Of a DNA stretch of 64,000 nucleotides, positions 17,355 to 26,510 are shown piece by piece. Positions within the stretch are counted from its first letter, which is position 1. The number at the start of each line of letters is the position of its first letter. The translations under genes were made by a program, and so were the position numbers. Under the pieces are notes generated by a model. That model had not been told where the DNA came from. It searched no databases and saw only the letters and a list, made by a program, of their open reading frames with translations. This stretch comes from Rheinheimera aquimaris (GTDB taxonomy: Bacteria; Pseudomonadota; Gammaproteobacteria; Enterobacterales; Alteromonadaceae): contig NZ_JAJAVQ010000003.1 of NCBI RefSeq assembly GCF_020531985.1, positions 124,001 through 188,000 on the forward strand, read 5' to 3'.

Positions 17355-18032
17355 CTAGGTGACTGTATTCTGTATCAATTGTAGTCTGGCCTGATTAATT
17401 TGCAGACACAATTGCTGAGTCTCGCCGGGCGTAAGACTAACCGGAACAAAGACATCAAACCCAGTCTGAGCAGCTAACTGCTTCATTCGACTGGCAAACG
17501 CGGCTTTAATACCATTGTAACGCTGTGTCGCTGTCGCAAAACTACCACTTTCTGTTAATAGTTCGCTGGCACATTGGCCAGATACGCAACCCTGACGTAC
17601 CGCTTCGATATGCAATGCCCTTTGCTCAGTCATAATACGAACAGCAAGCCGAAGCGGCAACTGCTGCAGAAAACTGTCGTAGTCAGTTACTTTAAAGCCA
17701 ATATAGCCCAGTGGCTGACCATTGTATTGCGGCACACCGCTATATAAAAAACTGCCCCAGGTTAGCATCCAGCAGCCATGCCGGTGTTGGTAGCGCACCC
17801 CTTGCTCATCATATTGCAGAAAAAACTGCGGCTCTGCCAGTTTCGCCCAGCCGGAAAACATCCCCAACCCTGCACCGACTAATCCAAGTGCATGCCATAG
17901 TTGTAGCTGTTCCGCCCAACTTAGGCTGATGAGTAATATTATGGCGACCGCAGCGCTACACAGCAGCACTGCTGCTCCACCCCGGCTTGCAGCCCCTTGC
18001 ACATTTACTGGCGACATAAGATTTATACTCAT
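17355..18032 (-). CDS. DUF2982-like membrane protein
   Basis: 225 residues. Two adjacent hydrophobic stretches (about 20-38 and 46-62) form a membrane hairpin. A cytosolic domain follows that starts GWAKLAEPQFFLQYDEQGVRYQHRHG and contains the TWGSFLYSGVPQYNG segment. The order, with the KLAEP motif just after the second helix, resembles DUF2982 proteins of Shewanella and relatives. The domain after the helices looks PH-like by pattern (beta strands, then a C-terminal helix). Function is unknown. The divergent RND efflux operon starts 205 bases away. The family call is from memory of the pattern and would need a profile search. Confidence 0.6.
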   Translation of the reverse strand: MSINLMSPVNVQGAASRGGAAVLLCSAAVAIILLISLSWAEQLQLWHALGLVGAGLGMFSGWAKLAEPQFFLQYDEQGVRYQHRHGCWMLTWGSFLYSGVPQYNGQPLGYIGFKVTDYDSFLQQLPLRLAVRIMTEQRALHIEAVRQGCVSGQCASELLTESGSFATATQRYNGIKAAFASRMKQLAAQTGFDVFVPVSLTPGETQQLCLQINQARLQLIQNTVT

Positions 18033-18237
18033 TAATCCACCTTAACCTATGATGGCAGCTTTTAATCACAGGTTCCCGGATTTTAGCAATAACTGTTCCC
18101 ATTTTATCAGCCAGTACCTACAGTTGAATCGACCAACGCCGCCTCGATTGCGATAACAGGAAATCTAAACGGGTATTTCTTCCATACAATAAAGCGGACT
18201 TAAAACTTAAAATATATGCTGTTACTCAGGGGTTATT
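18033..18237. other. Divergent intergenic region
   Basis: It holds the promoters for the DUF2982-like gene (minus) and the RND efflux operon (plus). An AT-rich stretch at about 18195-18225 with TATATGCTGTT could carry a -10 element for the efflux operon. No regulator gene and no clear operator palindrome are seen. Confidence 0.5.
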
Positions 18238-19290
18238 GTGGCAAAACTACATTCAAAATTAATTTGGGTGATACTTATCGCTCTGCTGGTATTCGTAGCC
18301 TACTTGTATTGGATGCCAAACCAGCATAACGGCGCAACTCGCGGCGCAGCTGCCGTAGCCGTAAAAACAGCGAAAGCTGAAACCAAAGCCATGATCCGCA
18401 GCATTAGCTCTTTGGGCACCGGTATTGCAAATAATTCCATTACGCTGGTCTCACCTACCAGCGATTTTATAACCGAGCTGAATGTAAGCGAAGGTAAAAA
18501 AGTTAAAAAAGATGAAGTCATCGCCCGCTTACATGATGTAGAAGAGCGCGCGCGCGTGACGGAGCTGGAAGGCGTGTTAACAGAGCAGAAACGTCAGTTA
18601 GAGCGGCTGAAAAACTTAGCAAATACTCAAGCCACAGCGCAATCACTGCTGGATGAGCAACAAACCAAGGTAAACACCACGCTGGCGCAATTAGATATCG
18701 CTAAAGCGCAGCTGGCAGAGATGACTATCAAGGCACCTTTTGAAGGCTATCTGGGCTTACGTCAGGTCAGTCAGGGCGCTTATATCAATAGCGGTACTGT
18801 TATCACCACCCTTGATGATCTGCATAAGCTGCGTGTCGCATTCAGTGTGGCCGAACACTACCTTGCAGAAATTAAAGTGGGTATGCCATTAACGGTGACA
18901 AACGCTGCTTATGGCGATATCAATTTTATCGGCACCGTCAGTGCAGTTGACACCCGCTTAGATCCGGTGACTCGCACCGTTACCGTGCACGGCATGCTGG
19001 AAAACAATGATCTGCGCTTACGCCCGGGTATGCTGCTGAATGTGAAACTGGAGCTGGATAACCGCATGGCGATGCAGATATCAGAAAAAGCCCTGGTACC
19101 GCAGCAACAAAAGCAGTTTGTTTACACTGTAGATGAAAACGACATTGTACATCAGACCGAAGTGACCATCGGCCAGCGTATTCCGGGATGGGTCGAAATA
19201 CTCAGCGGCCTGAAAGAAGGCGATGAAGTGGTTGTCGAAGGTATTCAGAAACTGCGCTCTGGCATCACCATTAACCGTGTCGGAGGCTGA
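18238..19290 (+). CDS. RND efflux periplasmic adaptor (membrane fusion protein)
   Basis: 350 residues from a GTG start. A single N-terminal membrane anchor (about 9-24: IWVILIALLVFVAYLYW) precedes a periplasmic part. This has the first half of a lipoyl domain (VSEGKKVKKDEVIARLHD), an alpha-hairpin coiled coil (about 103-158: RARVTELEGVLTEQK), the second lipoyl half (IKAPFEGYLGLRQVSQGAY), a beta-barrel, and a membrane-proximal domain. It links the inner-membrane pump encoded two bases downstream to an outer-membrane TolC-type channel. No TolC gene is adjacent, so the channel must be encoded elsewhere. The substrate range cannot be read from sequence. Confidence 0.93.
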   Translation: MAKLHSKLIWVILIALLVFVAYLYWMPNQHNGATRGAAAVAVKTAKAETKAMIRSISSLGTGIANNSITLVSPTSDFITELNVSEGKKVKKDEVIARLHDVEERARVTELEGVLTEQKRQLERLKNLANTQATAQSLLDEQQTKVNTTLAQLDIAKAQLAEMTIKAPFEGYLGLRQVSQGAYINSGTVITTLDDLHKLRVAFSVAEHYLAEIKVGMPLTVTNAAYGDINFIGTVSAVDTRLDPVTRTVTVHGMLENNDLRLRPGMLLNVKLELDNRMAMQISEKALVPQQQKQFVYTVDENDIVHQTEVTIGQRIPGWVEILSGLKEGDEVVVEGIQKLRSGITINRVGG

Positions 19291-19292
19291 CT

Positions 19293-22200
19293 ATGTGGTT
19301 GTCTGATACCTCGGTAAAACGACCGGTTTTCGCCACGGTAATAAACCTGCTGCTGATAGTCTTCGGTATTGTGTGTTTTAGCATGCTACCACTGAGGGAA
19401 TATCCTGATATCGATACACCTATCGTTAGCATCAGCACCAATTACCCTGGTGCATCTGCTGAAATTGTTGAGTCGAAAATCACCCAGTTGCTGGAAGATC
19501 GTATCAGTGGCGTTGAAGGCATTAAGAATATCAACTCAGTGTCACGCAATGGCCGCTCGAACATTTCAATAGAATTTAATGTAGAACGCGATATCGACTC
19601 TGCCGCCAATGACGTGCGGGACCGCGTATCACGCGCGCTGAATAACCTGCCCGATCAGGCCGACCCGCCGGAAGTCTCCAAAGCCAGCGATGATGAAGAC
19701 ACCATTGCATGGTTTGTGCTTAACAGTGAAACCATGACCTCACTGGAGCTGACAGATTACGCTGATCGCTATATCGTTGAACGTTTCTCAGTGGTAGACG
19801 GTGTCGCCCGCCTGCAATTGGGTGGCTCACGTGATTATGCGATGCGGATTTGGCTGGACCGCGATGCGATGGCATCACGTGGCGTGACGGTGCAGGATAT
19901 CGAAAATGTGCTGCGGGCAGAAAACGTTGAACTGCCAGCCGGTAACATTAAATCGACTGAGCGTGATTTTACCGTGCGTGTCGTACGCACTTACAAAACG
20001 CAGCAGGATTTTCGCCGCCTGGTGATTAAACGCGGCGACAACAACTATCTGGTGCGTTTAGGCGAAGTTGCCGACGTATTATTGACCGCAGAAAACGAAG
20101 AAAGTGAGTTTCGCGGCGACGGTAAAAACCTGCTGGGTATTGGTATTATTAAGCAGTCTAAAGCCAATACGCTGGAAGTAGTACGCGCGGCCCGGGCAGA
20201 GATGGAGCGGATCAAAGAGACGTTACCACAAGGCACCACTATCGAGCCGGGTTACGATTCTTCGCTGTTTATCGCCGAGTCAATAAAGGAAGTGTACAAC
20301 ACGCTCGCCATCGCCATGGTGCTTGTGGTCGTTGTAATCTTCTTATTCCTTGGCAATATCAGAGCAACCTTTATCCCTGCGGTAACTGTGCCAGTGGCGC
20401 TGGTTTCCGCCGTCACCGTGTTGTTTGCGCTGGACTTCTCAGTCAACCTGCTGACATTGCTGGCGATGGTGCTGGCCATTGGCCTGGTAGTGGATGACTC
20501 CATCGTCGTGCTGGAGAACATATACCGCCGTATTGAGCTTGGCGAACATCCGTTGGTGGCGTCATACCGTGGCGCACGCGAGGTAGGTTTTGCCGTTATC
20601 GCCACCACACTGGTGCTTATTTCGGTGTTTGTGCCGCTGGTGTTTATGCAGGGGCAGCTGGGTAAGCTGTTTACTGAGTTTGCGCTGGCCATTGCAGCGG
20701 CTGTAGCCTTTTCCAGTGTGACTGCACTGACATTGTCACCAATGCTGTGCAGCAAACTACTGACGCATCAGAAACGTGAAAGCAAGCTGGGCCTGTGGCT
20801 GCATGCAGCCTTTCACAAGCTGGAAAACGCCTACCGCCGTCAACTGGAAGTCGTCTGTGCTACCCGTTGGCCGGTGATGATCGTGGTTGCCTTATGTTTT
20901 ATTGCCAGCTACATGCTGGTGCGGCTGCTGCCAAGCGAGCTGGCTCCACCGGAAGACCGTGGTACCTTCTTTGTTATGATGAGCCCGGCCGAAGGCGCCA
21001 GCTACACCAGCAACAGCCGCAATATGCGCTTAATTGAAGATGTGCTGATGCCCTACTACCAAAAAGGCGAGTTTAACCGTCTGCTGGTAAGGGTCCCCGG
21101 CTGGGGTAATAGTGGCGGTGTAGCGATTGTCGGCACCGAAAACTGGCACAACGGTAAGCGCCGCACGCAGGAGCTGATGGGCGAAGTTGGCCAGAAGCTG
21201 AATGAAATACCTGATGTGCGCGCTTTCACTTTTATGCGTAGTGGCCTTGGCGGCGGCGGTGGCGGTGGCCGCCCTATTCAGTTCGTATTGCAGGGCAACA
21301 CTTATGAAGAACTGGCGCGCTGGCGCGATATAGTGCTGGAAAAAGCAGCCGAAAACCCGAATATTCTGATGTTGGATCACGACTACAAAGAGACAGTACC
21401 GCAGGTATTAGTAGAAATTAATACCGAACGTGCCGGTGATTTGGGTATCTCTGTTGGCGCCATTGGCCGCTCGCTGGAAGCCATGTTGGGCGGACGCCGG
21501 GTAACAACCTTCCTTGATCGTGGTAAAGAGTATGACGTTATTATTGAAGGTAAAGATGATGATTTCACTGCGCCCGGCAGCATCACTAATGTGTATTTGC
21601 GCTCTGAAACCTCCGGTGAGCTGATCCCGCTGGATAACCTGGTAACGCTGCGCGAAGAAGCTACATCATCCAGCCTGAACCGCTATAACCGGATGCGCAG
21701 CATTACGCTAACGGCTAGTATGGCACCAGGCTACAGCCTGGGTGAAGCGCTGGAATATCTGGAAAACGTTGTTGAAACCGAGATCCATGATACCGTTGGC
21801 ATCGATTACAAAGGCGAATCATTGCTGTATCAGGAAAGCGGCCGTTCAACACTAATGGTGTTTGTACTGGCACTGCTTATCACTTATCTGGTATTGGCGG
21901 CACAATTTGAAAGCTTTATTCACCCGCTGGTGATCCTGGTCACTGTGCCACTTGGGTTGGTCGGTGCGCTGTCAGGCCTTTACTTCAGTGGTATGACGCT
22001 GAATATATACAGTCAGATTGGCCTGGTCATGTTGATAGGTCTGGTTGCCAAAAACGGTATTCTGATTGTTGAGTTTGCTAACCAGCTGCGTGACGCCGGT
22101 GTAGAATTTACCACCGCAATACAGCAAGCTGCCACGCAGCGTCTGCGTCCTATTGTGATGACAGCCTTTACCACTGCGATGAGCAGCATACCGCTGATTG

Positions 22201-22418
22201 TTGCCAGCGGCCCGGGTTCTGAAAGCCGGATGGTAATTGGTATGGTTATTTTCTCAGGTGTCGCGTTGGCCACGCTGATGACCATTTATGTGGTACCGGT
22301 AACTTACATGGTGATAGCCCGCAACACCGGCTCACCGAAGCGACTGGAGCAGAAGCTGCATAAACTGGAAAATGAAGCGCCTGATGAACATGCCGCCGAC
22401 GAGGTGCATCCCTCTTAG
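19293..22418 (+). CDS. RND efflux permease (AcrB/HAE1 family)
   Basis: 1041 residues, the usual HAE1 length. TM1 is at about 12-30, with twelve membrane helices in two repeats (helices 2-6 from about 335-495, 8-12 from about 855-1010) and two large periplasmic porter/docking regions between. Proton-relay aspartates lie in VVDDSIVVLENIYRR (TM4). The second repeat has the matching GLVAKNGILIVEFANQL (TM10) with the relay lysine. A run of seven glycines (SGLGGGGGGGRPIQ, about residue 651) forms a loop in the porter domain. The signatures fit multidrug or solvent efflux rather than heavy-metal CzcA pumps, which carry a different TM4 motif. It is translationally linked to the adaptor gene and closed by a strong terminator. 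Confidence 0.93.
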   Translation: MWLSDTSVKRPVFATVINLLLIVFGIVCFSMLPLREYPDIDTPIVSISTNYPGASAEIVESKITQLLEDRISGVEGIKNINSVSRNGRSNISIEFNVERDIDSAANDVRDRVSRALNNLPDQADPPEVSKASDDEDTIAWFVLNSETMTSLELTDYADRYIVERFSVVDGVARLQLGGSRDYAMRIWLDRDAMASRGVTVQDIENVLRAENVELPAGNIKSTERDFTVRVVRTYKTQQDFRRLVIKRGDNNYLVRLGEVADVLLTAENEESEFRGDGKNLLGIGIIKQSKANTLEVVRAARAEMERIKETLPQGTTIEPGYDSSLFIAESIKEVYNTLAIAMVLVVVVIFLFLGNIRATFIPAVTVPVALVSAVTVLFALDFSVNLLTLLAMVLAIGLVVDDSIVVLENIYRRIELGEHPLVASYRGAREVGFAVIATTLVLISVFVPLVFMQGQLGKLFTEFALAIAAAVAFSSVTALTLSPMLCSKLLTHQKRESKLGLWLHAAFHKLENAYRRQLEVVCATRWPVMIVVALCFIASYMLVRLLPSELAPPEDRGTFFVMMSPAEGASYTSNSRNMRLIEDVLMPYYQKGEFNRLLVRVPGWGNSGGVAIVGTENWHNGKRRTQELMGEVGQKLNEIPDVRAFTFMRSGLGGGGGGGRPIQFVLQGNTYEELARWRDIVLEKAAENPNILMLDHDYKETVPQVLVEINTERAGDLGISVGAIGRSLEAMLGGRRVTTFLDRGKEYDVIIEGKDDDFTAPGSITNVYLRSETSGELIPLDNLVTLREEATSSSLNRYNRMRSITLTASMAPGYSLGEALEYLENVVETEIHDTVGIDYKGESLLYQESGRSTLMVFVLALLITYLVLAAQFESFIHPLVILVTVPLGLVGALSGLYFSGMTLNIYSQIGLVMLIGLVAKNGILIVEFANQLRDAGVEFTTAIQQAATQRLRPIVMTAFTTAMSSIPLIVASGPGSESRMVIGMVIFSGVALATLMTIYVVPVTYMVIARNTGSPKRLEQKLHKLENEAPDEHAADEVHPS

Positions 22419-22423
22419 CCAAT

Positions 22424-22450
22424 AACAAGGCGCCGGTCGGCGCCTTGTTT
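22424..22450 (+). terminator. Strong terminator of the RND operon
   Basis: AACAAGGCGCC-GGTC-GGCGCCTTGTT: 11-bp perfect stem with a tetraloop and a short T tail, six bases after the permease stop. It is symmetrical enough to work on either strand. Confidence 0.85.
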
Positions 22451-22526
22451 ATTTCCGCAATCCAGAAACTGGATGCAACCGTAAAACTAGCGTAAAGTCA
22501 AAACTCAGGGAAGAAGGAGAAAAGCA

Positions 22527-23063
22527 ATGGCGTTACAAACCGCAACCTTTGGAGCGGGCTGTTTCTGGTGCCTTGAAGCAGCTATGAACCAATTAAATGG
22601 TGTAATAAGCGCACTCAGTGGTTATATGGGCGGTAGTGCTGAAACTGCCAACTATCGCCGTGTTTGTGACGGCGACACCGGCCACGCAGAAGTGGTGCAG
22701 GTTGAATACGATGATACCGCTATCAGTTATGAGCAACTCTGCCTGATTTTCTTTAGTTTGCACGACCCGACTCAGCTTAACCGCCAGGGCAATGACATTG
22801 GCACCCAGTATCGCTCAGCGATTTTCTTTCACAATGACAAGCAGCAACATATCGCCAATAACATCATTGCTGAACTTAAAGCAGAAAATGTATTTAGCGG
22901 CAGTATTGTCACTGAAGTATCGCCTGTAACCGCATTTTATATCGCTGAAGAGTACCATCAGGGCTACTTTCTCAAGCATCCGGAACAGGGCTATTGTCAG
23001 GTCATAGTCGCACCGAAAATGATGAAGTTTCGCCAGCACTATCAGGCATTGTTAAAATCATGA
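22527..23063 (+). CDS. msrA: Peptide-methionine (S)-S-oxide reductase MsrA
   Basis: 178 residues with GAGCFWCLE at 9-17; C12 is the catalytic cysteine that attacks methionine-S-sulfoxide, with E17 assisting. Other family segments are SGYMGGSAETANYRRVCDGDTGHAEVVQVEYD and FHDPTQLNRQGNDIGTQYRS-type sequence (LHDPTQLNRQGNDIGTQY). The C-terminal YHQGYFLKHPEQGYC carries a cysteine suited to act as the resolving residue. It repairs oxidised proteins in the cytosol. The SD sequence AAGGAG lies upstream. The stop overlaps the start of a periplasmic binding-protein gene (ATGA), so the two are translated together. Confidence 0.95.
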   Translation: MALQTATFGAGCFWCLEAAMNQLNGVISALSGYMGGSAETANYRRVCDGDTGHAEVVQVEYDDTAISYEQLCLIFFSLHDPTQLNRQGNDIGTQYRSAIFFHNDKQQHIANNIIAELKAENVFSGSIVTEVSPVTAFYIAEEYHQGYFLKHPEQGYCQVIVAPKMMKFRQHYQALLKS

Positions 23064-23845
23064 ACGGTGTCAGGGCGCTGTTGTGCCTGTTAAGCCTGAC
23101 GATAACAGCAGCACAGGCAAATACTACAACCGGGCTAAACTTCTGCTACGAAGATAAACAGTTGCTGCCCTACTATGCCGGTGACGGTGAGCAGATAGCA
23201 TCACCACCCGGTGTAACAATAGAGCATTTGCAAGCTGCAGCGAAGCTTACCCGGATACAACTGATGTTACAGCGTAAGCCCTGGCTACGCTGCCTGCAGT
23301 TACTGGAACAAAATAAGGTGGATGCACTGGTAGCAACCTACGCTGAATCACGCCGCAGCTTTGCTGTCTATCCGTTGACCAGCAACGACGAGCCTGACAA
23401 CAGGCTAGCACTGAGCCAGCATTCAACGTGCCTTGTACAGCGTCACAATGACAATGTTATGCAACGCTCAGGCGCTGGCATCATTATCGCCAGGCCACTG
23501 GGCTATGCTACGCCTGATTATCCGGTTGGGGTCAGTATTGTACCGGTGCAGTCGCAGCAGCAGGCTTTTGATTTAGTAAAACAAGGCCGTGTTGACGCCA
23601 CCACGACGCTGTGTGAAGTGAACCAGTTACCGGCGCCGACAGGCTTTACAGAGGGTTTAGAAGTAGTCTACCCGCCGCTTTATCAAACTACCGGTTATCT
23701 GGTGTTTAGTAAGGCTTTTTATCTGCAGCATCAGAAGCTGGCGACAAGTCTGTGGCAGGCTTTGCAGCAAACGCAAGAGCCACAGCGTTATTATCAGTAC
23801 CTGCAGACTGAAGCTACACTGCAACAAACAGAAAAGCCACGCTGA
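23060..23845 (+). CDS. Periplasmic solute-binding-like protein (SBP family 3 fold)
   Basis: 261 residues from ATG 23060, chosen because it overlaps the msrA stop by four bases and opens a clear signal peptide (VRALLCLLSLTITAAQA, cleaved near residue 20). The mature part shows the type II binding-protein pattern: LNFCYEDKQLLPYYAGDG, then IEHLQAAAKLTRIQLMLQRKPWLRCLQLLEQNKVDALVA and a hinge into the second lobe (QAFDLVKQGRVDATTTLC). Such stand-alone proteins resemble amino-acid binding proteins but lack an adjacent ABC permease, so a sensing or orphan uptake role is possible. The ligand is unknown. It is convergent with the BtuB-type receptor gene. Confidence 0.75.
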   Translation: MNGVRALLCLLSLTITAAQANTTTGLNFCYEDKQLLPYYAGDGEQIASPPGVTIEHLQAAAKLTRIQLMLQRKPWLRCLQLLEQNKVDALVATYAESRRSFAVYPLTSNDEPDNRLALSQHSTCLVQRHNDNVMQRSGAGIIIARPLGYATPDYPVGVSIVPVQSQQQAFDLVKQGRVDATTTLCEVNQLPAPTGFTEGLEVVYPPLYQTTGYLVFSKAFYLQHQKLATSLWQALQQTQEPQRYYQYLQTEATLQQTEKPR

Positions 23846-23871
23846 TCTCAGCATGGCGTTTAACAACACAA

Positions 23872-25647
23872 TTAACGCGGGCTGTAACTCAGGCTGATAC
23901 CAAAGTTAGTCCCTGCCGTAGCATAGCTATCGCTGGTGTAATAATCTTTATCAAACAGATTATCGACCTTGGCTCGAACTGTAAGTGCTGTGTTTACCAT
24001 GTAACTTACGCCAAAACCCCAGACAGTATGGGCGGGTGCCAGCGGCAAATCTGCTCCTGTTGCCCAGTCCATGCCCTGATAGGTAGTGCTTTGGTAATCA
24101 GCAGTCACGAATGCAGACCACTTATCTGCATCATAGCTTCCGCGCCAGTTAATACTATTTTCCGGTCTGCGGGCAAGCATTTTACCAGTACTGGCATTCT
24201 CAGTATCCAGCCAGGTATAAGCAAAAGTGCTACTAAATTGCTGCCACTGTTGCTCCACACTGAACTCAATACCTTCGATTGTCGCGAGCAATACGTTTTC
24301 GGCCTGCTCTACCCCCTGAATAAGATTGGTCACATCGCGGTCAAACCAAGCCAATTGCACCACCAAACCCGCATTGCGATAGCTAACTGCAATCTCATCA
24401 GACTCTGACTCTTCTGGCTTTAAATCCGGATTGGCGTAGCCTGGATAATACAGGTCGTTAAATGTAGGGGCTTTAAATGCGGTGCCACGGCTGGCACGCA
24501 CCAGCCAATGCTCTGCAAGCTGATAGGCTGCGGCTAACTGCCAGGTATTCTGACCACCATACTGGTTAATCAGGTCCCGACGTACCGCAGCTTCCAGTTG
24601 CAGTGCATTCAGTTGGTAATTAACGCCGGTAAAAACTGCCCGGTTGATTCTGCTGGTTTGCTCGTAAGCGGTTAAAGATTTATCTACTTGCTCGTGGTAC
24701 CAATTCATACCAGCCAGAAAGCTGAGGCTATCAGTAAGATCGCTTGCTGCCTGATAACTGAACTCATCTCTACCGGTAACAAACGGGCTGCGTGAGCCTG
24801 GGCCAAATGTCGCTTCACTGTCGAGGGTACGACTGAGTAATGCCTGGTGTTGCCACTGCCCTAACTGATGCTGCCATCCCAACAAATAAGCCCGGTTCAG
24901 GGTATCAGCTTCGTCCTCTACACCATAACTGGTATCAAACTGGTAAAAGCCACTGTTGACGTCGGCCTGGGCGCTGAACTGGCCGACTGTCGTTTGATAA
25001 TCAGCTGCAAGCTTAATGTACTTCTGATTGTAGCCATCTTTGTCCGCGTCTAAATCTTTGCGTACATTAAAACCATCTGCCCGGCTAACACCTGCACTGG
25101 CATGCAAAGTTAACTGTTCCGCACTGTGGCTGACATTAATGTCGGTTCCGGCCTGACCATAGCTTCCGACATTGGCATTGAGTTCCACTGCTTTGCTGCG
25201 CCGGGTTGTAATAGCAATAACACCCGCCAGAGCGTCAGAACCATATAATGCTGCGCGAGGACCACGAACTACCTCAATACGCTCAATCAGTTCCAGCGGT
25301 AACATTGACAGTGATTTATATCCCAAAGTAGCAGAGCCACTGCGCACACCATCAATCAGTACCAAACTGTGGCCGGTATTGCCTCCCCTGATGTAAATGC
25401 CTGCGGTTTGCCCACGGCCACCATCACGTGACAGGTTAATACCCGGCAACTGCGCGAGCAAAGCAGGCAAATCGCTGGCCTGACGTGCGACGATGTCATC
25501 CCGCTCCAGCACAGTGATACTGGCCAGCACTTCTTGTTGCGGCGTTGCGGTACGATTGGCATAAATACTGATATGTTCAACAGAATCATCTGCTGCAACC
25601 GAGCAGCAGGACGCGACCAGAACGGCCGCAAAAGCAGGTTTAAACAT
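23872..25647 (-). CDS. btuB: TonB-dependent vitamin B12 receptor BtuB
   Basis: 591 residues from ATG 25647, preferred over an upstream ATG because GGAG lies just before it and the signal peptide (MFKPAFAAVLVASCCSVAAD) begins there. The plug domain spans about 25-145 (ITVLERDDIVARQASDLPALLAQLPGINLSRDGG, then GIYIRGGNTGHSLVLIDGVR). A 22-strand type barrel follows, ending with DNLFDKDYYTSDSYATAGTNFG. The assignment to cobalamin, rather than iron-siderophore, transport rests on the BtuB-like plug, the receptor's small size, and the cobalamin riboswitch directly upstream. The likely outcome is repression by adenosylcobalamin. No btuCDF genes are adjacent. Confidence 0.88.
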   Translation of the reverse strand: MFKPAFAAVLVASCCSVAADDSVEHISIYANRTATPQQEVLASITVLERDDIVARQASDLPALLAQLPGINLSRDGGRGQTAGIYIRGGNTGHSLVLIDGVRSGSATLGYKSLSMLPLELIERIEVVRGPRAALYGSDALAGVIAITTRRSKAVELNANVGSYGQAGTDINVSHSAEQLTLHASAGVSRADGFNVRKDLDADKDGYNQKYIKLAADYQTTVGQFSAQADVNSGFYQFDTSYGVEDEADTLNRAYLLGWQHQLGQWQHQALLSRTLDSEATFGPGSRSPFVTGRDEFSYQAASDLTDSLSFLAGMNWYHEQVDKSLTAYEQTSRINRAVFTGVNYQLNALQLEAAVRRDLINQYGGQNTWQLAAAYQLAEHWLVRASRGTAFKAPTFNDLYYPGYANPDLKPEESESDEIAVSYRNAGLVVQLAWFDRDVTNLIQGVEQAENVLLATIEGIEFSVEQQWQQFSSTFAYTWLDTENASTGKMLARRPENSINWRGSYDADKWSAFVTADYQSTTYQGMDWATGADLPLAPAHTVWGFGVSYMVNTALTVRAKVDNLFDKDYYTSDSYATAGTNFGISLSYSPR

Positions 25648-25696
25648 GTAAGCTCCGAAAACGTGCCCACCGCACATTTATTCAAGTTGTAGGAAT

Positions 25697-25853
25697 TTTT
25701 CGGGCCGGTCTCCGGGCTGACAACCTGCTTTCGCCTGCACCCGCCTTCCCATCCTGTGACAGTGGCCTTGAGTACAGCTCAGTTGTTTACCGTTGCGGGG
25801 GCAGCTCTGGATTTGCACCAGATTCCCGTTTAACTGCAGTGATTCTGCAGCAC
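25697..25853 (-). ncRNA. Cobalamin riboswitch in the btuB leader
   Basis: Read on the minus strand it shows the adenosylcobalamin aptamer core: GGGAATCTGGTGCAAATCC, then GCTGCCCCCGCAACGGTAA, GCCACTG (the B12 box), GGGAAGGC, AAGCAGG and GTCAGCCCGGAGACCGGCC. These are the conserved elements of Rfam RF00174. The aptamer ends about 50 bases before the btuB start. Its 3' edge CCGAAAA (25703-25697) can pair with TTTTCGG (25661-25655), which overlaps the SD GGAG (25656-25653). That suggests control of translation initiation; the switch mechanism is inferred. Confidence 0.93.
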
Positions 25854-25856
25854 CAG

Positions 25857-25881
25857 AAAAAGCGGCTCCATTTGGAGCCGC
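25857..25881 (-). terminator. Terminator of yajQ
   Basis: On the minus strand GCGGCTCC-AAAT-GGAGCCGC followed by TTTTT. It lies 55 bases after the yajQ stop and directly before the btuB riboswitch, so it insulates the riboswitch from yajQ transcription. Confidence 0.85.
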
Positions 25882-25935
25882 GTGCAGTTTACGCCATCAA
25901 TGAAAAATGTCAATAGATGGCTGGATGGCTAAAAC

Positions 25936-26418
25936 TTAATCGCGGAAATTTTTAAACTGAAACGGTTGCCCCAGCTCGCTGGTACGTACCAATTGCATAA
26001 CAGCCTGTAAATCATCGCGCTTTTTACCGGTTACCCGCAGCTCTTCACCCTGTATCGCCACCTGCACTTTAATACCGCTATCCTTAACCAGTTTAACGAT
26101 TTTTTTCGCCATCTCTTTATCGATACCCTGCTTTATACTGACATGACGGGTGATAAATTTACCGTGACGTTCTTCTTTTTCAATCTTGAAACTACTGACA
26201 TCCAGCTGAAGCTTACTGGCTTTAGTCGCAAAAATATCAAACAGTTGCATCACTTGCTGGTCGGCTTCAGCAGTTAGCTCAATCTGCTCTTTGTTCAGCT
26301 CAATTTTGGCGTTAACGCCACGAAAATCAAAGCGGGTCTCAAGTTCCCGTTTAGCGTTATCTACGGCGTTCTTCGCCTGGTTTATATCAACTTCTGAAAC
26401 AATATCGAAAGACGGCAT
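25936..26418 (-). CDS. yajQ: YajQ family nucleotide-binding protein
   Basis: 160 residues with the YajQ pattern from start to end: [34 protein letters not shown], then [12 protein letters not shown] and [28 protein letters not shown]. The protein has two RNA-binding-like alpha/beta domains and is cytosolic. Xanthomonas YajQ homologues bind cyclic di-GMP and work with a LysR regulator; E. coli YajQ binds nucleotides. Whether it binds c-di-GMP here is not shown. The position next to panE and thiI matches the E. coli order. The gene is divergent from the VanZ gene with 92 bases between. Confidence 0.93.
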   Translation of the reverse strand: MPSFDIVSEVDINQAKNAVDNAKRELETRFDFRGVNAKIELNKEQIELTAEADQQVMQLFDIFATKASKLQLDVSSFKIEKEERHGKFITRHVSIKQGIDKEMAKKIVKLVKDSGIKVQVAIQGEELRVTGKKRDDLQAVMQLVRTSELGQPFQFKNFRD

Positions 26419-26510
26419 TCTTTATCTCCTGACTATAAGAGCCTCTGTTTGCTGGTGATTATAACCAGAAAACTGTTACAATCCGAGCGCCATATATTAC
26501 GGGGGTTTTT

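Noticed and set aside
18540..18560. Short GC dinucleotide run (GCGCGCGCG) in the adaptor gene
   Set aside because: It encodes normal Glu-Arg-Ala-Arg residues at the start of the coiled coil; too short to be a meaningful repeat.
20252..20755. 167-residue minus-strand frame inside the RND permease gene
   Set aside because: Long antisense frames are common opposite GC-rich membrane-protein codons; its sequence is Thr/Ser/Ala-rich with no family pattern, while the plus-strand gene is unmistakable.
21240..21275. Glycine-coding repeat in the RND permease
   Set aside because: Gly-rich loops occur at this place in related pumps; it is a protein loop, not a DNA repeat element.
22994..23059. Extended start of the periplasmic binding-protein gene inside msrA
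   Set aside because: The extra 22 residues are polar and precede a normal signal peptide; the ATG at 23060 overlaps the msrA stop in the standard ATGA way.
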